DNA of 60,000 nucleotides from Tubiluchus corallicola (Eukaryota; Priapulida; Priapulimorpha; Priapulimorphida; Tubiluchidae), in contig JAQGDQ010000251.1 in assembly GCA_030141605.1 (NCBI GenBank), positions 64,001 through 124,000 of the forward strand, written 5' to 3'. Below, piece by piece: positions 40,401 through 55,400 of the stretch. A model generated the notes under the pieces. The model worked only from the letters and a program-made list of their open reading frames with translations. It was not told the DNA's origin and ran no database searches. The first letter of the stretch is position 1. Each line of letters opens with the position of its first letter. The translations under genes and the position numbers were made by a program.

Positions 40401-43400
40401 TGTTATAATGATAGAATAACTGAAAGTGATTTTTTACTGTTGTACGTACTATTTCTGTAATTGTTTTGTCACAGAAGTCCAGTGTAGCGTTTTTTGTCAA
40501 AAGTGGACCCATGAACTTAGGTTAGTGTGAGGGTGGTACAGCACTTGTAAAAACTACTTTTGTGGGTCTGTCACTTTTTGCCAACTAATGGCAGGTTCTC
40601 TCTCTCATACCTGAAATTATTTTCATGTTTGTCATAATAATTCTGCAAATCAACGTACATGCTAGCTTAGTTGTTTGTAATGGATCAGCTAATAACAAAA
40701 ATTTATCATTGTCTTTCATGTATAGAATAACAGACAAATATCTACATGTGTATATTTGATAACTGGGACTGTTTTTAATTTGTAGTTTCTTATATAATGC
40801 AGCAGTCTCTTGATTTTTCTTACTATCAGCTGAACAACCTCTCCAAAATTTTGATTCGTAGACGCATTACTCTAATGTGTAAATTTAACTGTATTACCAC
40901 AGTCCTTAAAGATTTCTGTTAGCAATGATCATCTTGTTCAAAAAGATTCTTTTTACTTTATATTTGTGTATTTAATTGTTTATATTTACAAATACACACA
41001 CGCACGCACACACATATATATTTAAAATTCAAATTATTTGAAAGACTATACCATTTTTGAAACTATGCAGTAGCTTATACTTTTTTACACCTTTTGACTT
41101 TTTTAAGCTAACATACATGTGTGTAGTTTTAGAAACTCTGGGATATGTGCTTACCATATGTGCATGTTATTGTTCAAATTATGATTCGTGTTATACATTT
41201 CATACAAATTTGAACTCCAAACTACTCTATTCATACACTATAAATATGTTAGCTTCTGTAAATGTGGTTAGTTTTAAAGTGTAACAAAAGGTGTTTTATC
41301 TTTGGTTTAAAAGACGTATATAGTCGTTTGAAAAATTCAGACTTTACAAAGAATTCATGAATGATCTTAGTTGGTAAGAAAAGTTTAAAGCACTGCCCAA
41401 ATGTTAGACTCTAATTACATGTAAATGATCAAAGTGAACGTCACCGTTGTTTCGCTGAAGAAGACCCTATTTTTGACTGCAGTTTTGGAGCAAATATTTT
41501 AGTTAAGTGACAACATTTGTTCTATTGAAAACAGTTTGTGTTTCTTAAATTAGGAGATATTTAGTATCCTATTTCACACTTTGCTAGTGACATAGTGAAC
41601 GTTGCTTTATTTTTCCTGCAGATGTGTTGTTATATTGTTCAACCCCAGAAGGAACAAGCAATCATTCCTTATCAATCAAAGCAAGAAAGCCATAACAGCC
41701 GTCTCGTTCTCACCTGATGGAAAATTCCTGGTCACCGGAGAGGTAAATATTTGAACCAATAGCAAAAGATTTTAGATTTAAATCTTGTCAGCTCTTTTAA
41801 TTCCGAACACAATGACAAATTTGCAAATCAACTTTTGTTAAAGTAAGCAACAAGAAGGGTGGGTATTTCTAACCACTGCTGGGTGTCCGGTTAAAAAAAC
41901 TTACGTTTTAAGGAATCTGGATTTGTTCAAATTCTGTGGTGGCTTTCCAGTTCTTGTGTGGATCAAAAATAACCACATTTGTACGGTATTTTCATTTTGT
42001 TAAAAATTTCAAATATGAAGCCATTAGCTGAAGATCTCTTCTCCGTTCTGATGATCAATTAATTTTCAAAGTCAAAAGCATTTATTCTGCAGCTAGACTG
42101 GTGTAACTTAAAAATGTCCTCACTAATTTTTGAGCTAATATAATGTGGAAATGGTCTGAGGGCAGTAAAGTCTCTTGACATGTAGTTCTCACTAACATAT
42201 GATTTGCTGTTTCTTGGTACTTATGCTGTCTGATTGCTGTTAGGTTATTGCACCAAGCCAGTTACTAAATTATTCATACTTAATTAGAACTTATCTGGCA
42301 TACCCTTTGCTGCATATAAGGTAACGAAGTAATTACATTGCACGTTGTTGGTGCACTTAGTACTAAGCCAGCTTCCTTTCCCAGTTTAGTTAGCATCTGT
42401 GAAAATCTTGGACTGTCCCTAGTTATGTTTAGCACCATGTTATAATAAACAGACCCCTTATGTTTGGTTTGAATTACTGGGCATTCCCTTGTGGCCTTAG
42501 TGATCTTTAGCTGTAGATCTGTATAAAATGCCATGCTGGATCAGCCTGCATAATTTTGAAACTAATAAATGTATGTATGATTTTAGTTGTCGATAGGATA
42601 TGAATACGTTTTTGCAATTTGCATTGTTAAAAGATCTAAATTTGCTATGCAATTGTGAATTTGGAAAATGATAATGTATGCATAATATAAACAAGACTTT
42701 GGCATCAATTATTTCATTTGTGTGGTTGATTTTAATAGATTTCTTAAACTACTACCTACAACTTTTCTTTTTTTAGTGTGGACATTTACCTAATGTTAGG
42801 ATTTGGGATGTTGGCGAGAGAATCCAAGTTGCTGAATTTGCTGGCCACAAGTTTGCTATTAACTGTGTGGTGAGTAGAATGGTTATATATTTATAATGTT
42901 AATAGAAGATTAGTACTAATGCTGGTAAAAACTCACAATTAATTGAATTTTAAAATTAACTGAAAAACAGGAGATGTGGAAAAGTTAGAACGTAGTGTGG
43001 ATTTTGAAGCGAGGCTCTTCTGGGTACATGACATGGCTACCGTATTCACTAGTGATCATGACAGTCTAAAAGTGAACCTTTATTTTTCAAAATTTTTCTG
43101 CTTTTCAAGTTTGATTTAAAAATTCACTTATTCTTGGGCACTATCATTAGAATGGCTAATGATCGCTGGATTTTTTACTTTCGGAAAATTTTGATTGGTA
43201 ATACTAACTCGCTACTGTAAACAAAAAATGATCTATCAAAGTAAGTATTCTTGGTTCAAAAACTGGAACTGATGATGATAAACTAGGATATTTTTGTTTA
43301 TAGTTGTCAATCTTTTCTTATCCTACTTATATTGTGGACACTTTTACATTTTTTCTAAATAGCTACCATTAACTTTCTAGGCATTTTCTCCCAACAATAA

Positions 43401-46400
43401 ATATGTTGTATCCATCGGGAGTCAACATGACATGATAGTCAATGTCTGGAACTGGAGGACGAACACCAAAGTTGCTTCTAACAAAGTGGCATGCCAGGTA
43501 TTTTTTACCATAGTTTTAGTGGCAACCTAATACACGGCACAAGTAAAATTACCGTTATGGCACGCGTGACATGCTCTTTTATTAGCTTGTAATGTGCTGA
43601 GCTTGAGTAATCGGACACAGATCCATGGCAGGTGTTGCTTTAAGTGCCACTTTCACATATGTTTCTTGACTGACAGGCGCAGATACTGAAACCTTCGTGA
43701 GATGAAAACGCCAAATAGCCAGCCGACTAAAATGAGGTTTTTGCTTTCTGTCGGGATAAGTTTGCATGTTTAAACTGTAATACTAACTGGATGTATTACC
43801 TCTTGCATGGGAAAGAAGTTAGAAATTGGGGAGTGCATGACTTTAGCTGAAAGAAATGCAGATAATGTAAAATACAAAACGTGTTGTTTTGTATATAATA
43901 GTTGTTTGTATTTTCTTGGCATGTAACTTTAGAGCTTTTGGTTTTTTACGCACAGGTAAAGGCTCTCGCATTTGCCGACAACGGAAGCTACTTTGTGACT
44001 GTGGGAATGAGACATGTTAAATTTTGGTACCTAGATTACAACAAGGATGCAAAGGTACTGTAACAGAAGGCTCATTTTATTCATTTCTGACAAGATTTTA
44101 ATAGAATCATGTATGAGTTGAGTTCATCAGTCTTTCTTCATCTTGTACAGCTGCTACTCTGAGGAGTAAATGCTTGTAGTTGAGTTAACTGGCTGCGTAA
44201 TACAGGAAGAAGAAGAAGAACTTTGCTTCTTCGAATAAACTTTAATAAATTTCAAACAAAAAGAAAGTTGACAGCATCATTAAAATATGTTTTGTTTTGA
44301 TGTTTTGAAAGTATGTTTTGCAGGTGCACTTAATGAAACTTTTTGCATTATTAAATTACCTACTTTGCAATTTTCCAGTACCTAATTATCATTTGTGTGC
44401 TGTTTTGCAGGCAGTAGAGACTGTCCCACTGATGGGTCGGTCGGCCATTCTCGGAGAACAACGGAACAACAATTTCTGTGATGTAGCCTGTGGGAGAGGG
44501 CAAATGGCCGACAGTACATACACTATTACACAATCAGGGTTGCTTTGTGAGTTCAATAGCAAGCGACTGTTAGACAAGTGGGTAGAGCTGCGGGTATGTG
44601 TGTATTATAGTCGACCATTTTGACTCTAAATGAAAGATCCATGCAACCAGATTTTATTGTTTTTGTAGTACTGGATATCGGAAGGAGTTTACAATTCCCC
44701 ATACAATTTAAATGCCATTACCCTAACCTAATCCTAATGCTATCCCTAACCTTAATCCTAATCCTAACCCACTACATTTCTTGTGTGTGGGGAATTGTAA
44801 ACTTTAGCCCTGGATTCCATATTCATAATACATTTACCATATGATAACTGAACAGCTACTTTGTATTCTAAAATATTTTATGCCTATTCAGAGCATCCTC
44901 ATTTTTCAAACAAAGTCGAAAATCAAATTGCAAATGATTTTATAATTAAATTATATCTCTATCCCTCCACTTGTGCATTTAGTGAAGATTAGAGCAATTT
45001 TATAAAACGTGTTTCCATTATGAGCAAACTAAACTTTCTATTCACAACATCCAAAACAGAAAAATCCTCTTCCAGTACATCAACCTTACAACTGCAAACA
45101 GCTCACTATTAGGTTTCGTATGCTCTTTAATTCTAAACTTAACTTGTCTTGTGATTTGCTGTATGTAAAATCTGTCACATCCTTGACAGGCGTATTTATA
45201 TACGACAGACCGAGTTCAAATGAACATCAACCATCTCTGACTTATATTGACTCTGTTTATTTCATATCGTCAATTTATACTTTAGTTACGAATGAAATAT
45301 ATTTTTAACAGGCAATGTAAAAATAATGGATATTTTAACTTGTTGCTAATTTTTTACATTATTAAAAGGTTTGATGTGAGTACAATTTTGGCATTCGTAA
45401 TACATTTTCAGTTAAATAAATAAACTTTGAAACAAACTGGAGATTGCTTTTAATATGAAGATGCTGATACTTGATGTTTCAGACTAATACAGCCCAGTGC
45501 CTGAGTGTTGGAGTGGATGCAATATTCTGTGGTTGCTCTGATGGTATTGTACGTGTATTCAGTCCATTCACACTCCACTTCATTGCAACTTTGCCACGGC
45601 CACATTACCTGGGCGTTGATGTGGCAGCTGGACTTTCACCAAGGTAAAGCATGTCTGGGCATGTGCAAATGAGATAACCTTTCATTTTTATTTGCTTTTG
45701 AAATTATATTCAAAGAGGAAGAGAAAGGGAATTTCAAAGTACGCGAAGAATTTTCCGTGCAAAGTTATATTACTTAGCATTACGCTTACCTGTTTGAAAG
45801 ACTTGCCTAACTAGAAAAGAAAATTTTTAATAATTTAAAATATTCTCACCAACTGATGAAATGGCACTGCATTACATCCTCAATATGCACCACCACTCTG
45901 TTCACCAAAAAAAAAACACATTATTGATCTTACTGTCATAATTAAGTAATTTAAACTTTGCATAGTTGGTGAGGAGTGCTACGAATGCTCTGATTATTTT
46001 TTCAAGCTTTACCTAGTGTTGTCTAAAGTTGTTTCAAACGAGTTACTTTTAAAATGTCTGTGCCTAACGGTCATCACGGGAGTTTAAATTTACAAGTTTT
46101 ATACAGCATTAGTGCTAACGCAAGCTTTGTATCCAACAACACAGCATGTAAGTGATATAAAATTTCAAGACGATTTTTAAGCTTTATTTATAAACAGTGT
46201 TTTTTTGTGCTTTGTAAGTTTTATATAAGTAAAATTATAACTTTTATACCTTTTTATTGTAGTCATATGATCCATCCACCAGAAAAGGCAAAATATCCTG
46301 ACACAATGGCTGTTGTCTTCAACTCTAAGCTCACTTTGGTAAGTGAAATGTTTTAACAACAAGGTAGTAAATCGCTGTCATAAATTGTTGAAGTTGTTGT

Positions 46401-49400
46401 GCTTTCATATACATGTCGCAGTCAACCGTACAACCGTAATGGGTTCCGGCTGATTGCTAGTAAGACAAATTCAATGCATTCGGGTGTGTTCAAGTGGCAT
46501 GCACCTTCATGCAAAGCGTTATGTGTGTATGCGCAGTCAGAATGGCTTCTCATACTGATAAATTTATCGAAAGAGATAACGATTTAATATGAATTTGCTC
46601 ATAACAAATAGAGAGAAATAACAGTTATGATTAGTTTTGCATAATAATTATCAAGTTGTGGTTGGGTCGTAAAGTCGAGCAGTCATAAGTTGCACAGGTT
46701 GTAAGTCGACAACTACCTGTAGTACAGAAAAATGTATACCTTGCTTACCGAAAAGTAAAATATTTAAGTTTCATTAATGAACCTTGTGGAATTACTTTGG
46801 AAAGTAAATTTTGAGAAGTGGTTATATTGGTATTGGACATGAAATAAAAACATAAATTATAGTAAAAAAGTGGACCAAATTGTTATAAGTTGTTAATGTA
46901 GATGCAATTCAACTTTCTTGTGTGTGAAGTGAAGAAGCTGAAGAGCAAACATGATGTTAAAAATTACAATGACAGAAACCGGCACTCGCATACATGAGCA
47001 CGACATGCGGTTGACGATAAATATTTCAATTAGTTCAATTTACTTTAAAATTATAATCTCACATTTGTCTCTGCAGGTAACAGCTGTGTATAATGACCAC
47101 AGTCTTTATGTCTGGGATGTTGCTAATGTGAAAAAAGTCGGGAAAGTTTGGTCATCATTATATCACAGCAGCTGTATATGGGGCGTCGAGGTAAGTATTT
47201 CTCACATTGGTTTTGAAACTAAGTTAAAGCAGAAGAAAAGGGGATTGTCAGAAAACTTCCCACAAAAAGTTATATTACTTTGCATCATGCCCGCCTGTTT
47301 GAAAGACTTATGTAATTTGAAAGAAATTTCATAATAATTTTAAATATTTGTGCCACCTGGTAAAGAAGCACTGCATTTCCATGGTGCACCACTGATTGAT
47401 GTTATTGATAATATAAAATAATTTGTACTTTTCCTTAGTTAGCATAGAGTGTGCTACGAATGCTCCGATCGTTTTTCAAACTTTATGTAATGTTATCTAA
47501 ACTTGTTCCAAACGACTTGCCCTCAAAATGGCTATGCCTAAATTTAAATTTACAAGTTTTGTGCAGTGTTACTGCTAGCACAAGCTCTGTGTGCAATAAG
47601 ACAGCATGTAAGTGATGTAAAATTTCAAAACAAAGATTTATTTATTTCTTGTGCTTTAAACTTATCATTCAGTTATTTCATTATTACCTGTGCTAGTCCT
47701 AGTCTAGGTAATGTTTGTGTGTTCTTTTCTCTCTTTCAGGTGTATCCTGTCGTAGGTAAAAGTATGCTACCACCAGGTACGTTTATTACCTGTTCGAGCG
47801 ATGATACAATAAGATTCTGGAATCTAGAAATGCATATGAGCAATGAAACAGATTATAAACGAAATATCTATAGCAGTGTAAGTTTTGCAAATATACTTGC
47901 TTTTGTTGCATTTTACTAAATTGTATACTGTATGTTGCAGTTCTGATGATGATGATGATATATCTTTTATTGAGCAAATTATAATACACTATTATACAAA
48001 AGTGCCTCCATTTGCAGGCAGATGTTTACAAAAGTTTAACAAATTTGCGGTATATTACAGTGCAATCTTATTTGTTAGCAAAATAAAAAATAATAAATTG
48101 TATGAAACTTCATTACAAATTTAACATGCGTTATTTTATGTCACTTCCCTTACCCTTATAGGGATTTTATTTCACAGCTGAAACAAGGTATTCCTTTCCT
48201 TACTATGTAACAAATCTTCATTTTACTATAATATAGTTAGCAGCTTAACAATTTTATCATCTCAGCAACATGATAACATGATTATTTAATGGAATTTTTT
48301 GAATACCCCAAAAGCTACTATGTCTGGATAAAGATCTCTCTGCTTTTTTCAATAATAGCTGATGTATTGCTTCTGCTAATAAGATATCTCTTCTTTTAAA
48401 TCATTTCATGAATTGTAGTTAAGTAATTTAGTAGCATCAAAAATAAGTTATCCTCCAGTATAAACTTTTCTCAGGTAAAACTTAGGCATTTGTCCAGCTG
48501 TTTAATTGTATTAAGATTTAAGAATTGTAAATTTATTGTTTATTGTTTGACAAAAAATTGTTAATATGTTATGCTTTTCTGTTTCTTGTACCATTTTCAT
48601 ATTTTTTTGGCATTTTGTAAATGCTGTCAATAACGAACTAACTTCCATCGTTGATAGAGTATCAACGAAAATGTTTGGTAGGTTGCTAATCTGTAATGGA
48701 TTAAACGACATAATCTCTTTAAGTGATTTTTATTACTTTTAGGAATTAATAAAGGTCTTGTACATAGATAAAGATTTACAATTTCTGACGGATAAGGAAT
48801 GGAGTCCAGGTGAGTAATTAAAGCACATATTATAGTGGTTTTTATAGTGCATTGTACTATTTCTAATTTAGAATAATAACTAAGTATTGTGATAATGATC
48901 GATCTACGAATAAAAACAATTAAATACACTTAGTAGTTTGCAAATTTCTGCTTTTTTATACAAATTATTGAAATGTTAAATGTATATTAATTGCTTAAGA
49001 TATGTTAGTTCTGTAAGAAAGCTAACAACTACACAAAACCATTTGTTTTGCATAATCAATTGATTACATACTAGGCTCTAATAAATCTGGTGAATTGGAT
49101 TCTGTTGATGGTAAGAATGGCGTGCGGTCATTGCGGGTCAGCGCCAATGGTCAGCATCTAGCTTCCGGTGATCGTTCCGGAAACATCCGGGTTCATGAAC
49201 TGCAACACATGGAGGAAATGTGTAAGATTGAGGCTCACGATGCCGAAGTCTTGTACTTGGAATACTCTAAAAATACAACCGGTAAAATTAACATCTTTTA
49301 AATTTCTATGAATTTGCATTATGTATGGCAAAGCGTAAATTATGTATCATATTTTTTGTTCTTTATTTTCTGTCATTTCTTAAAGAAATTGACAACTTAC

Positions 49401-52400
49401 CTTATTTCTCTTGAATACTTATTGTAAATGATAAAAATATGATAAAAATGATCTACACTAAAATATGATTTGTAAATAGGGTGCTATTAACAAGTAGGTA
49501 CTATTAGTAAAGCTGTCAACAGTGTTCATATGTTTCTGCATTAGAACGAGAATTTTCTGGATAATAAATTTCCGTATCTTTTTTCGTATTATTTAATTGT
49601 TAATTGATAGTGTTTGTAGCGTTGTATTCATTTAAGCCGAGACTTTACAAACAAGTAAAACTTCTGTTTTATCGAAAATTGATTCAGTTAGTAAAAAAAC
49701 AAATAAGACTTCTATTAGGACAAAATGGGTCAGTTAGTAAAAAAAGTAAGACTTCTGTTATCAAGAAATGGTTCAATTAGTAAAAACACTTTATTTTCAT
49801 CTTCACAACTAGAGAGAATTTTTTATTAAAAATGTCAACATAAAGTAGAGTAGGAATAGATAAGAGAAAAACTGGATCATCAGAAAAGTAACCCAGTAAT
49901 TCTTTATACCATGCCGTTTTTGCAATAGTGGGATTCTTTATTTTTACACCCTATAAACCTATTACTGATCTTATGTCTGTCTTTATTTAGGTGATAGGCT
50001 ATTAGCATCAGCCAGTAGAGATCGACTAATTCACGTATTTGATGTGGATGAAGGCTACGCCTTCCAGCAAACATTGGATGACCATTCATCATCTATTACA
50101 GCTGTACGATTTACTCAAAGTCAGAATGAGTTAAAGATGTTTAGCTGTAGTGCCGATAAATCCATCATCTTCAGGACTGCCCATTATGTATGTATGATAT
50201 ACTGAGTACTGTACAGGAAAGCTTCAAAAACATTTTTCTTTAGTTCACTTGCTGTCAAAAGCCTTTTCACAATTTTGTTGTGCGCACGTGCAGTGGCTAT
50301 AGTTCATAGTTCGGGGATTAAGTGAGCCACAGCTACGCATCTTAGTTATAACCATCACGTGACACGTGGGTAAAACAAAGCCATGTGCCGCATCAGTTTA
50401 GTAATTTCAGTTGTTTTATAAGGACTTTTCTTAATTATGCATACACAAATGCGTTGTCTGATACACTTAACCTTTGACCTTTTCACGATCATCATTAATC
50501 GCTGGAAATGCGAAATGGCTTATTACTAGCATTTGCTTGAATTATGAGTGCTGTATTTTTTCTATTGTTTACATTAGGACTGCCCGATCTGGCAAAAATG
50601 GCTAAAAAAGATTTGGCTTATTGTGCAAAGTGTAATGGGATTTATTGCAGTGGTGGAACTGACTAACCGATTTGGACTTTCATTTCCCATAATTGATTAC
50701 TTCTTTCAGCTGCGGATGTACATCGATTTATTACCAATACTATGTTCAACTAATTTTTCAAAAAATTTGCAAAAAGATCATATACCAAATATGACCAACA
50801 TTGCCGCGGTATCAAGTAATACAACGCCATCTTGTACAGTAACTTAGCATGCTGGCATTGCCACTTAGTGTGAAGATTTATCCTAAACACAAACACACGG
50901 TTTTCATGCGTGCCTGCTTGCTTGTAAAATAATATGTTCGATTGTAAGTGATTATCGAATGGGTTTCTTATTTGATTAATTGATCTTGAAAATGTAACTG
51001 ATGTCGTGCCTCTAATTCATTGCCTAGTACTTGCAAAATTCATGACAGAAAATATCTTCACAGTAGTCTAGTTAAACTTCAACAAGTTGTTAAATTTCCA
51101 ACCATTTTTTCTTTTAGCTGCCAGATCTACAGTTTGTAAGAAATCATCATGTTGTTGGAAAGACTAACATGTACGACATGGATGTTGATCCTACATGCAA
51201 ACAAATTGCTACAGCTTGTCAAGATAGGAACATTAGGTACAAAACAGCTTAGTACTTATTAGTGCATGCATTCTAAAATTTAACCCAGAAAGTGTAAAAC
51301 CTGTATTTAAAAATTGTGTACTTACAGTTTGACTTACACAGTATTAACTCATTAGGCATGCAAAATTTTGTCTGCCTTGTTCGATCATGTGTGAACTTGT
51401 TTGATCATGTGTGAACTTGTTTATCATGTGTGAAGTTGTTTTATCATGTGTGAAGTTGTTTTATCATGTGTGAACTTTATTTGATCATGTATGAACTTGT
51501 CTAATCATGTGTGAGCTTGTTTTATTGTGTGTGAACGTTTTTGATCGTGTGTAAACTTGTTCGATCATTTGGTGTGGTTGATACGCTTCCACATTTTTAA
51601 TAGGTGCCAGTGGGCACTATGCTTATGACATCGCTAGTGAGTTAAAGATTGACACTCTTGTACAGTAAGAATATGTAAACTTGTTCATTTGTCCATGAAC
51701 TAGGCACATGCCTGCTTCTGGTGAAGTTAGTTCTTCATTAAAATGTATTCTGGATTTTGAATTGTGTAAAACTATTAGTGCTAAACTTATGAATTCATTG
51801 ATGGATCTGGAAAAATGTGCCATGAGGTATTTGAAACATGTAAAGCAATTTGCTAACTTTATAGCTTGCTAGTATTTTTGAGGTGCTGATGTATCTGGTA
51901 AAAATGTACTGTATGGTTTAATTTAAGCTACTAATCCTTTTTTAAAAAAGCCATCATTAAACATTTGTACACACCATTGGGGCCGGATTATAATCTTTTA
52001 AGGGCCTCTAGGCTAATGAAATTATGGGACCCCATAAGGAGGAGCCATCCTGTAACTCACCCGCACCCTCCTTGAATATTTTTACTTTAGCAACATTTAT
52101 ATAGCTTCAAGTAAACTTATTGCAACCTCTTTAAGAAACCAAACTAGCCATTTTTTGTTTGTCAGTAAAAATATTCTTTAAATAATACTGCCATTTTACT
52201 ATTTATTGCAAACCAAATTTGCACATATTTCAATACAATCGTAGTGAAAAAACAGATTTTTGCCATATGCTACACAAGCTTGGGGCCCTACACTGCAGTC
52301 TATACTAGTCTGTAGGATAATCCAGGCCTGCAAATCATTATTGATATTTCATTGCAGAGTATATGATGTGGCAACCGGTAAGCAGAAAAAGTGTTTTAAA

Positions 52401-55400
52401 GGTGCATTAGGAGAAGACGGCGCATTAATCAAGGTAAGCTACTTTATACTGCTGTAAATCTGTTATCTTTATTTAAATGGTCTGTTATTTAGCTGACTTA
52501 TTGTCAATTCTGAGTCTTATTCGGATTTGAGTTCTTGATTCATCATTTAAGTCTCCACACTTGTTTAATTGACGTATTTAAGTGCAGTATTCTTCTTTAG
52601 AAACAATGATTTTTTTTATAAAGATGCTCTTCTGGAGTACACCTCATATTGTTTTGTAATGAGCTAATGCCTGTCATTTCTAACTAATTTCTAACAAAAA
52701 TTAAACAAAATTGAAACGAGTCATTACTAATGTTGAATTTGTAATTTAATGCAGATAAGTCTTGATCCTTCGGGTTTGTATGTTTCAACCAGCTGCTCAG
52801 ACAAAAACATTTCCTTGTACGATTTTTTCTCTGGCGAGTGTATGGCGTCATCGCTTGGTCACTCGGAGCTTGTGACGGGTTTAAGATTCACATCTGACTG
52901 CAAGCATCTCATTTCAGTTTCTGGCGATGGGTAAGACTAAGTTATATCTTTGTGTAAATTTCAAATGGCAACATTTCATGTTCGTGTGATGCTTTGAAAT
53001 GCTATGCTTATTGGTTCAGTGCATATTGTGCTGCTGTCTATGGTGCCATGGTTCATAATTCATGATCAACAAAAATAAATAAATCAAAAATAAAACACTT
53101 GACAACCATTTACAGCTGATACACGTTGAAATGAAATGCAAACCAGGTTGACCGGATGAAACCACAGCTCACTTAACTGATTTAACACTTTATAACACAA
53201 ACCAAGAAAATAAGGTGAAATCCGAAGCTAGTCATGGTAGAACGCAACGCCTTCTGAGTCCACGAGAGCAATTTGCAAGCTCGAAAAAACTACACTAGAA
53301 ATCCTAGGCTCTGATTGGCCAACCTAAGGTCCATTTGATACTACATTCTCATGAAGCTTCTGGTTTAAATTTGCATTCCAAAACGGTTTAATCCCGATCT
53401 GCCAAAATATTTCATAGGTATGACAAATTCATAACATTACACAAAATATATAAAATCTTGAAACAAGTAAAAAATTTCCCGTATTTACGCACAAATTTTA
53501 GAGCAACCAGTAACTCTAAAATTTCCTTGCTTGAAACTGAGAAACTTATATTTATAATAGGTACATTTGATTTTTATAGGTGCATATTTGTGTGGAAAAT
53601 TAATCCGGATTTTGTGCGTAACATGCAGATTCGGTTAGCACAGCTAGGCCGTGCCTACAACAGACCACCAAATCAGTCAGAAAACAGGTAATGTTGCTAA
53701 GAAAAAATTCAATTCTGTTTATCCAGTCACAGAAAAATTCACTGAAATTATGGTATTACAACTCTTGTTTGATTAATTAAGATTCTGCAATGGCAGAAGT
53801 TACTATTTCCAGCTTCTAGCTTTTCTAGCTTTTATACTATTTGGAATACTGCATGCCAGAATCCAGCCACTACCAGCTGATGCTACTCAAGTTAGATGGT
53901 TGTGGCTCGTGGCAAACCAGACTGACCAGTGTGGGAACGGAAACGGTTCAGTCATCCATTAATTGACCAATGCAGCCTTTCCTAAAGTCAAGTTAAACCC
54001 TCACTGTAATATAAACTTTCACAACCTAAAATCTTACTCTCATTACAAATATTAAATTTACCTTAGTTTAAACTTACTGTAAAACTTGTTTCTTTTGATT
54101 TTTTATCACTTCGTTGTTAGCGGTATTAAATTTGAAGAACTGCCATTTTTCATTGTGCGAGGCGAATAACATAATGAGTACAGTGATGAGGTCACTAAAG
54201 ATCAGTAAACAAGCATTGGTAACCAGAGACACTTTCTACGCTACACACTTCATTCTCGCTGACTCGCGCCAAATCTTCGATCATAATTATGCATATAATC
54301 CGCTGCCTATTTATTTGAAATTTTACTTTTACTGCATAATGACAAACTTTTTTTGAAAAAAGTTTACATACTTTTCAGAATCTGTGTAATAATTTATTAG
54401 ATTGTGTAAACAAAAAACATCAATATTAAGAAAAGCTTTTCATGTTAGAAGAACCACTTTCTTGAGCATTCCAAACACGATCATGTCGGAAACGGAACCG
54501 GGATCTGATGACAGTTCTGATCTGGAGGAAAGGAGAAACATATCAAAAGAGTCTTTCTCAGTGCCGAGTAAAATTCCCGAGAGTTCTGAGGAGAGCCTGG
54601 AATATCGGTTTAGCATGGGACAGGTTCCCGCATGGGCTAAGAAACAGGTTCACATCTCTTATATTTTTGAAACTGACAGTTTTTTCTTTTTTCTTTGTTG
54701 AATTTAAGATCTTAATATTAAAAATAATGGAATTCAAAATTATTTATTTATTTCTTTTTACATTACATGTGCTTTCCCCATAAATGAGGTTTTTCTTTGC
54801 AGAGTTTCATAGAAGTAAAAAATATAAAAATAAAGAACATCCTAATTAATATTACATAAAAGCATGGCTGTAAAGTTTCTTTAGAGTTAAAAGTAAAATA
54901 AAATTAATTGTAACTAACGACTATTTATAAGTAATGCCCTGAGTTTCTTTTTAAATGCTTGCTTTGCCCTGACTATAAACCGTCTTGTACCAGAAAGAGC
55001 TTTTGTAGCTGGAATAAAAAGTTAATATGACTGTCTAGTAGGCCGAGAGATCATATTACATTTAAAATTTAGCTGATTATAGATGTAAGTTGTTTGTTTA
55101 GTGACTAATATTTTGTGGAGCAAGCAAACATCAGCAAATATAGCTAATTCTTTAACAAATAAAAGTTTCAAATTTAGAATGGCGTCAGATTTGTGGTCAT
55201 ATTTTTTCCGGTTCGACACGACCTTAGCTGCAAAATTTACAATCTTTTGAATTTTGCTTTAAGTCAATATCTGCAGCATTTCTATATACAGGCAAACAGT
55301 AAAGCACATGTGGAAATAAGTAAGTCTATCAATTTTGAGTTAAAGACAGTACATCCGCATTTAATTAATATTGCATTTGTTGATATAATTGGCCATGCTG

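Larger units (their letters stand above)
30490..41621 (+). other. Intron 2 of the WDR62-like gene (about 11 kb)
   Basis: Donor GTAAGT, acceptor TTCCTGCAG, phase 2. It contains family A copy 1, family D copy 2, a short inverted repeat at 33711-33806, small tandem duplications (38795-38850, 39562-39605) and a CA-rich tract near 40991-41012. No exon is supported in it. Confidence 0.85.

Noticed and set aside
45644-47739. Introner hypothesis: family A repeats having created introns 8 and 10
   Set aside because: The repeats stop short of both splice sites and the third copy is a plain insertion in an 11-kb intron, so insertion into existing introns is simpler.
50575-50847. Possible extra exon in intron 14 after ATTAG, sharing AGGACTGCCC with the end of exon 14
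   Set aside because: Exon 14 to 15 already joins in phase and matches the family block; the shared 10 bases look like chance.
51379-51569. CRISPR-like array
   Set aside because: Units are contiguous 20-mers without spacers, in a eukaryotic intron; it is a minisatellite.
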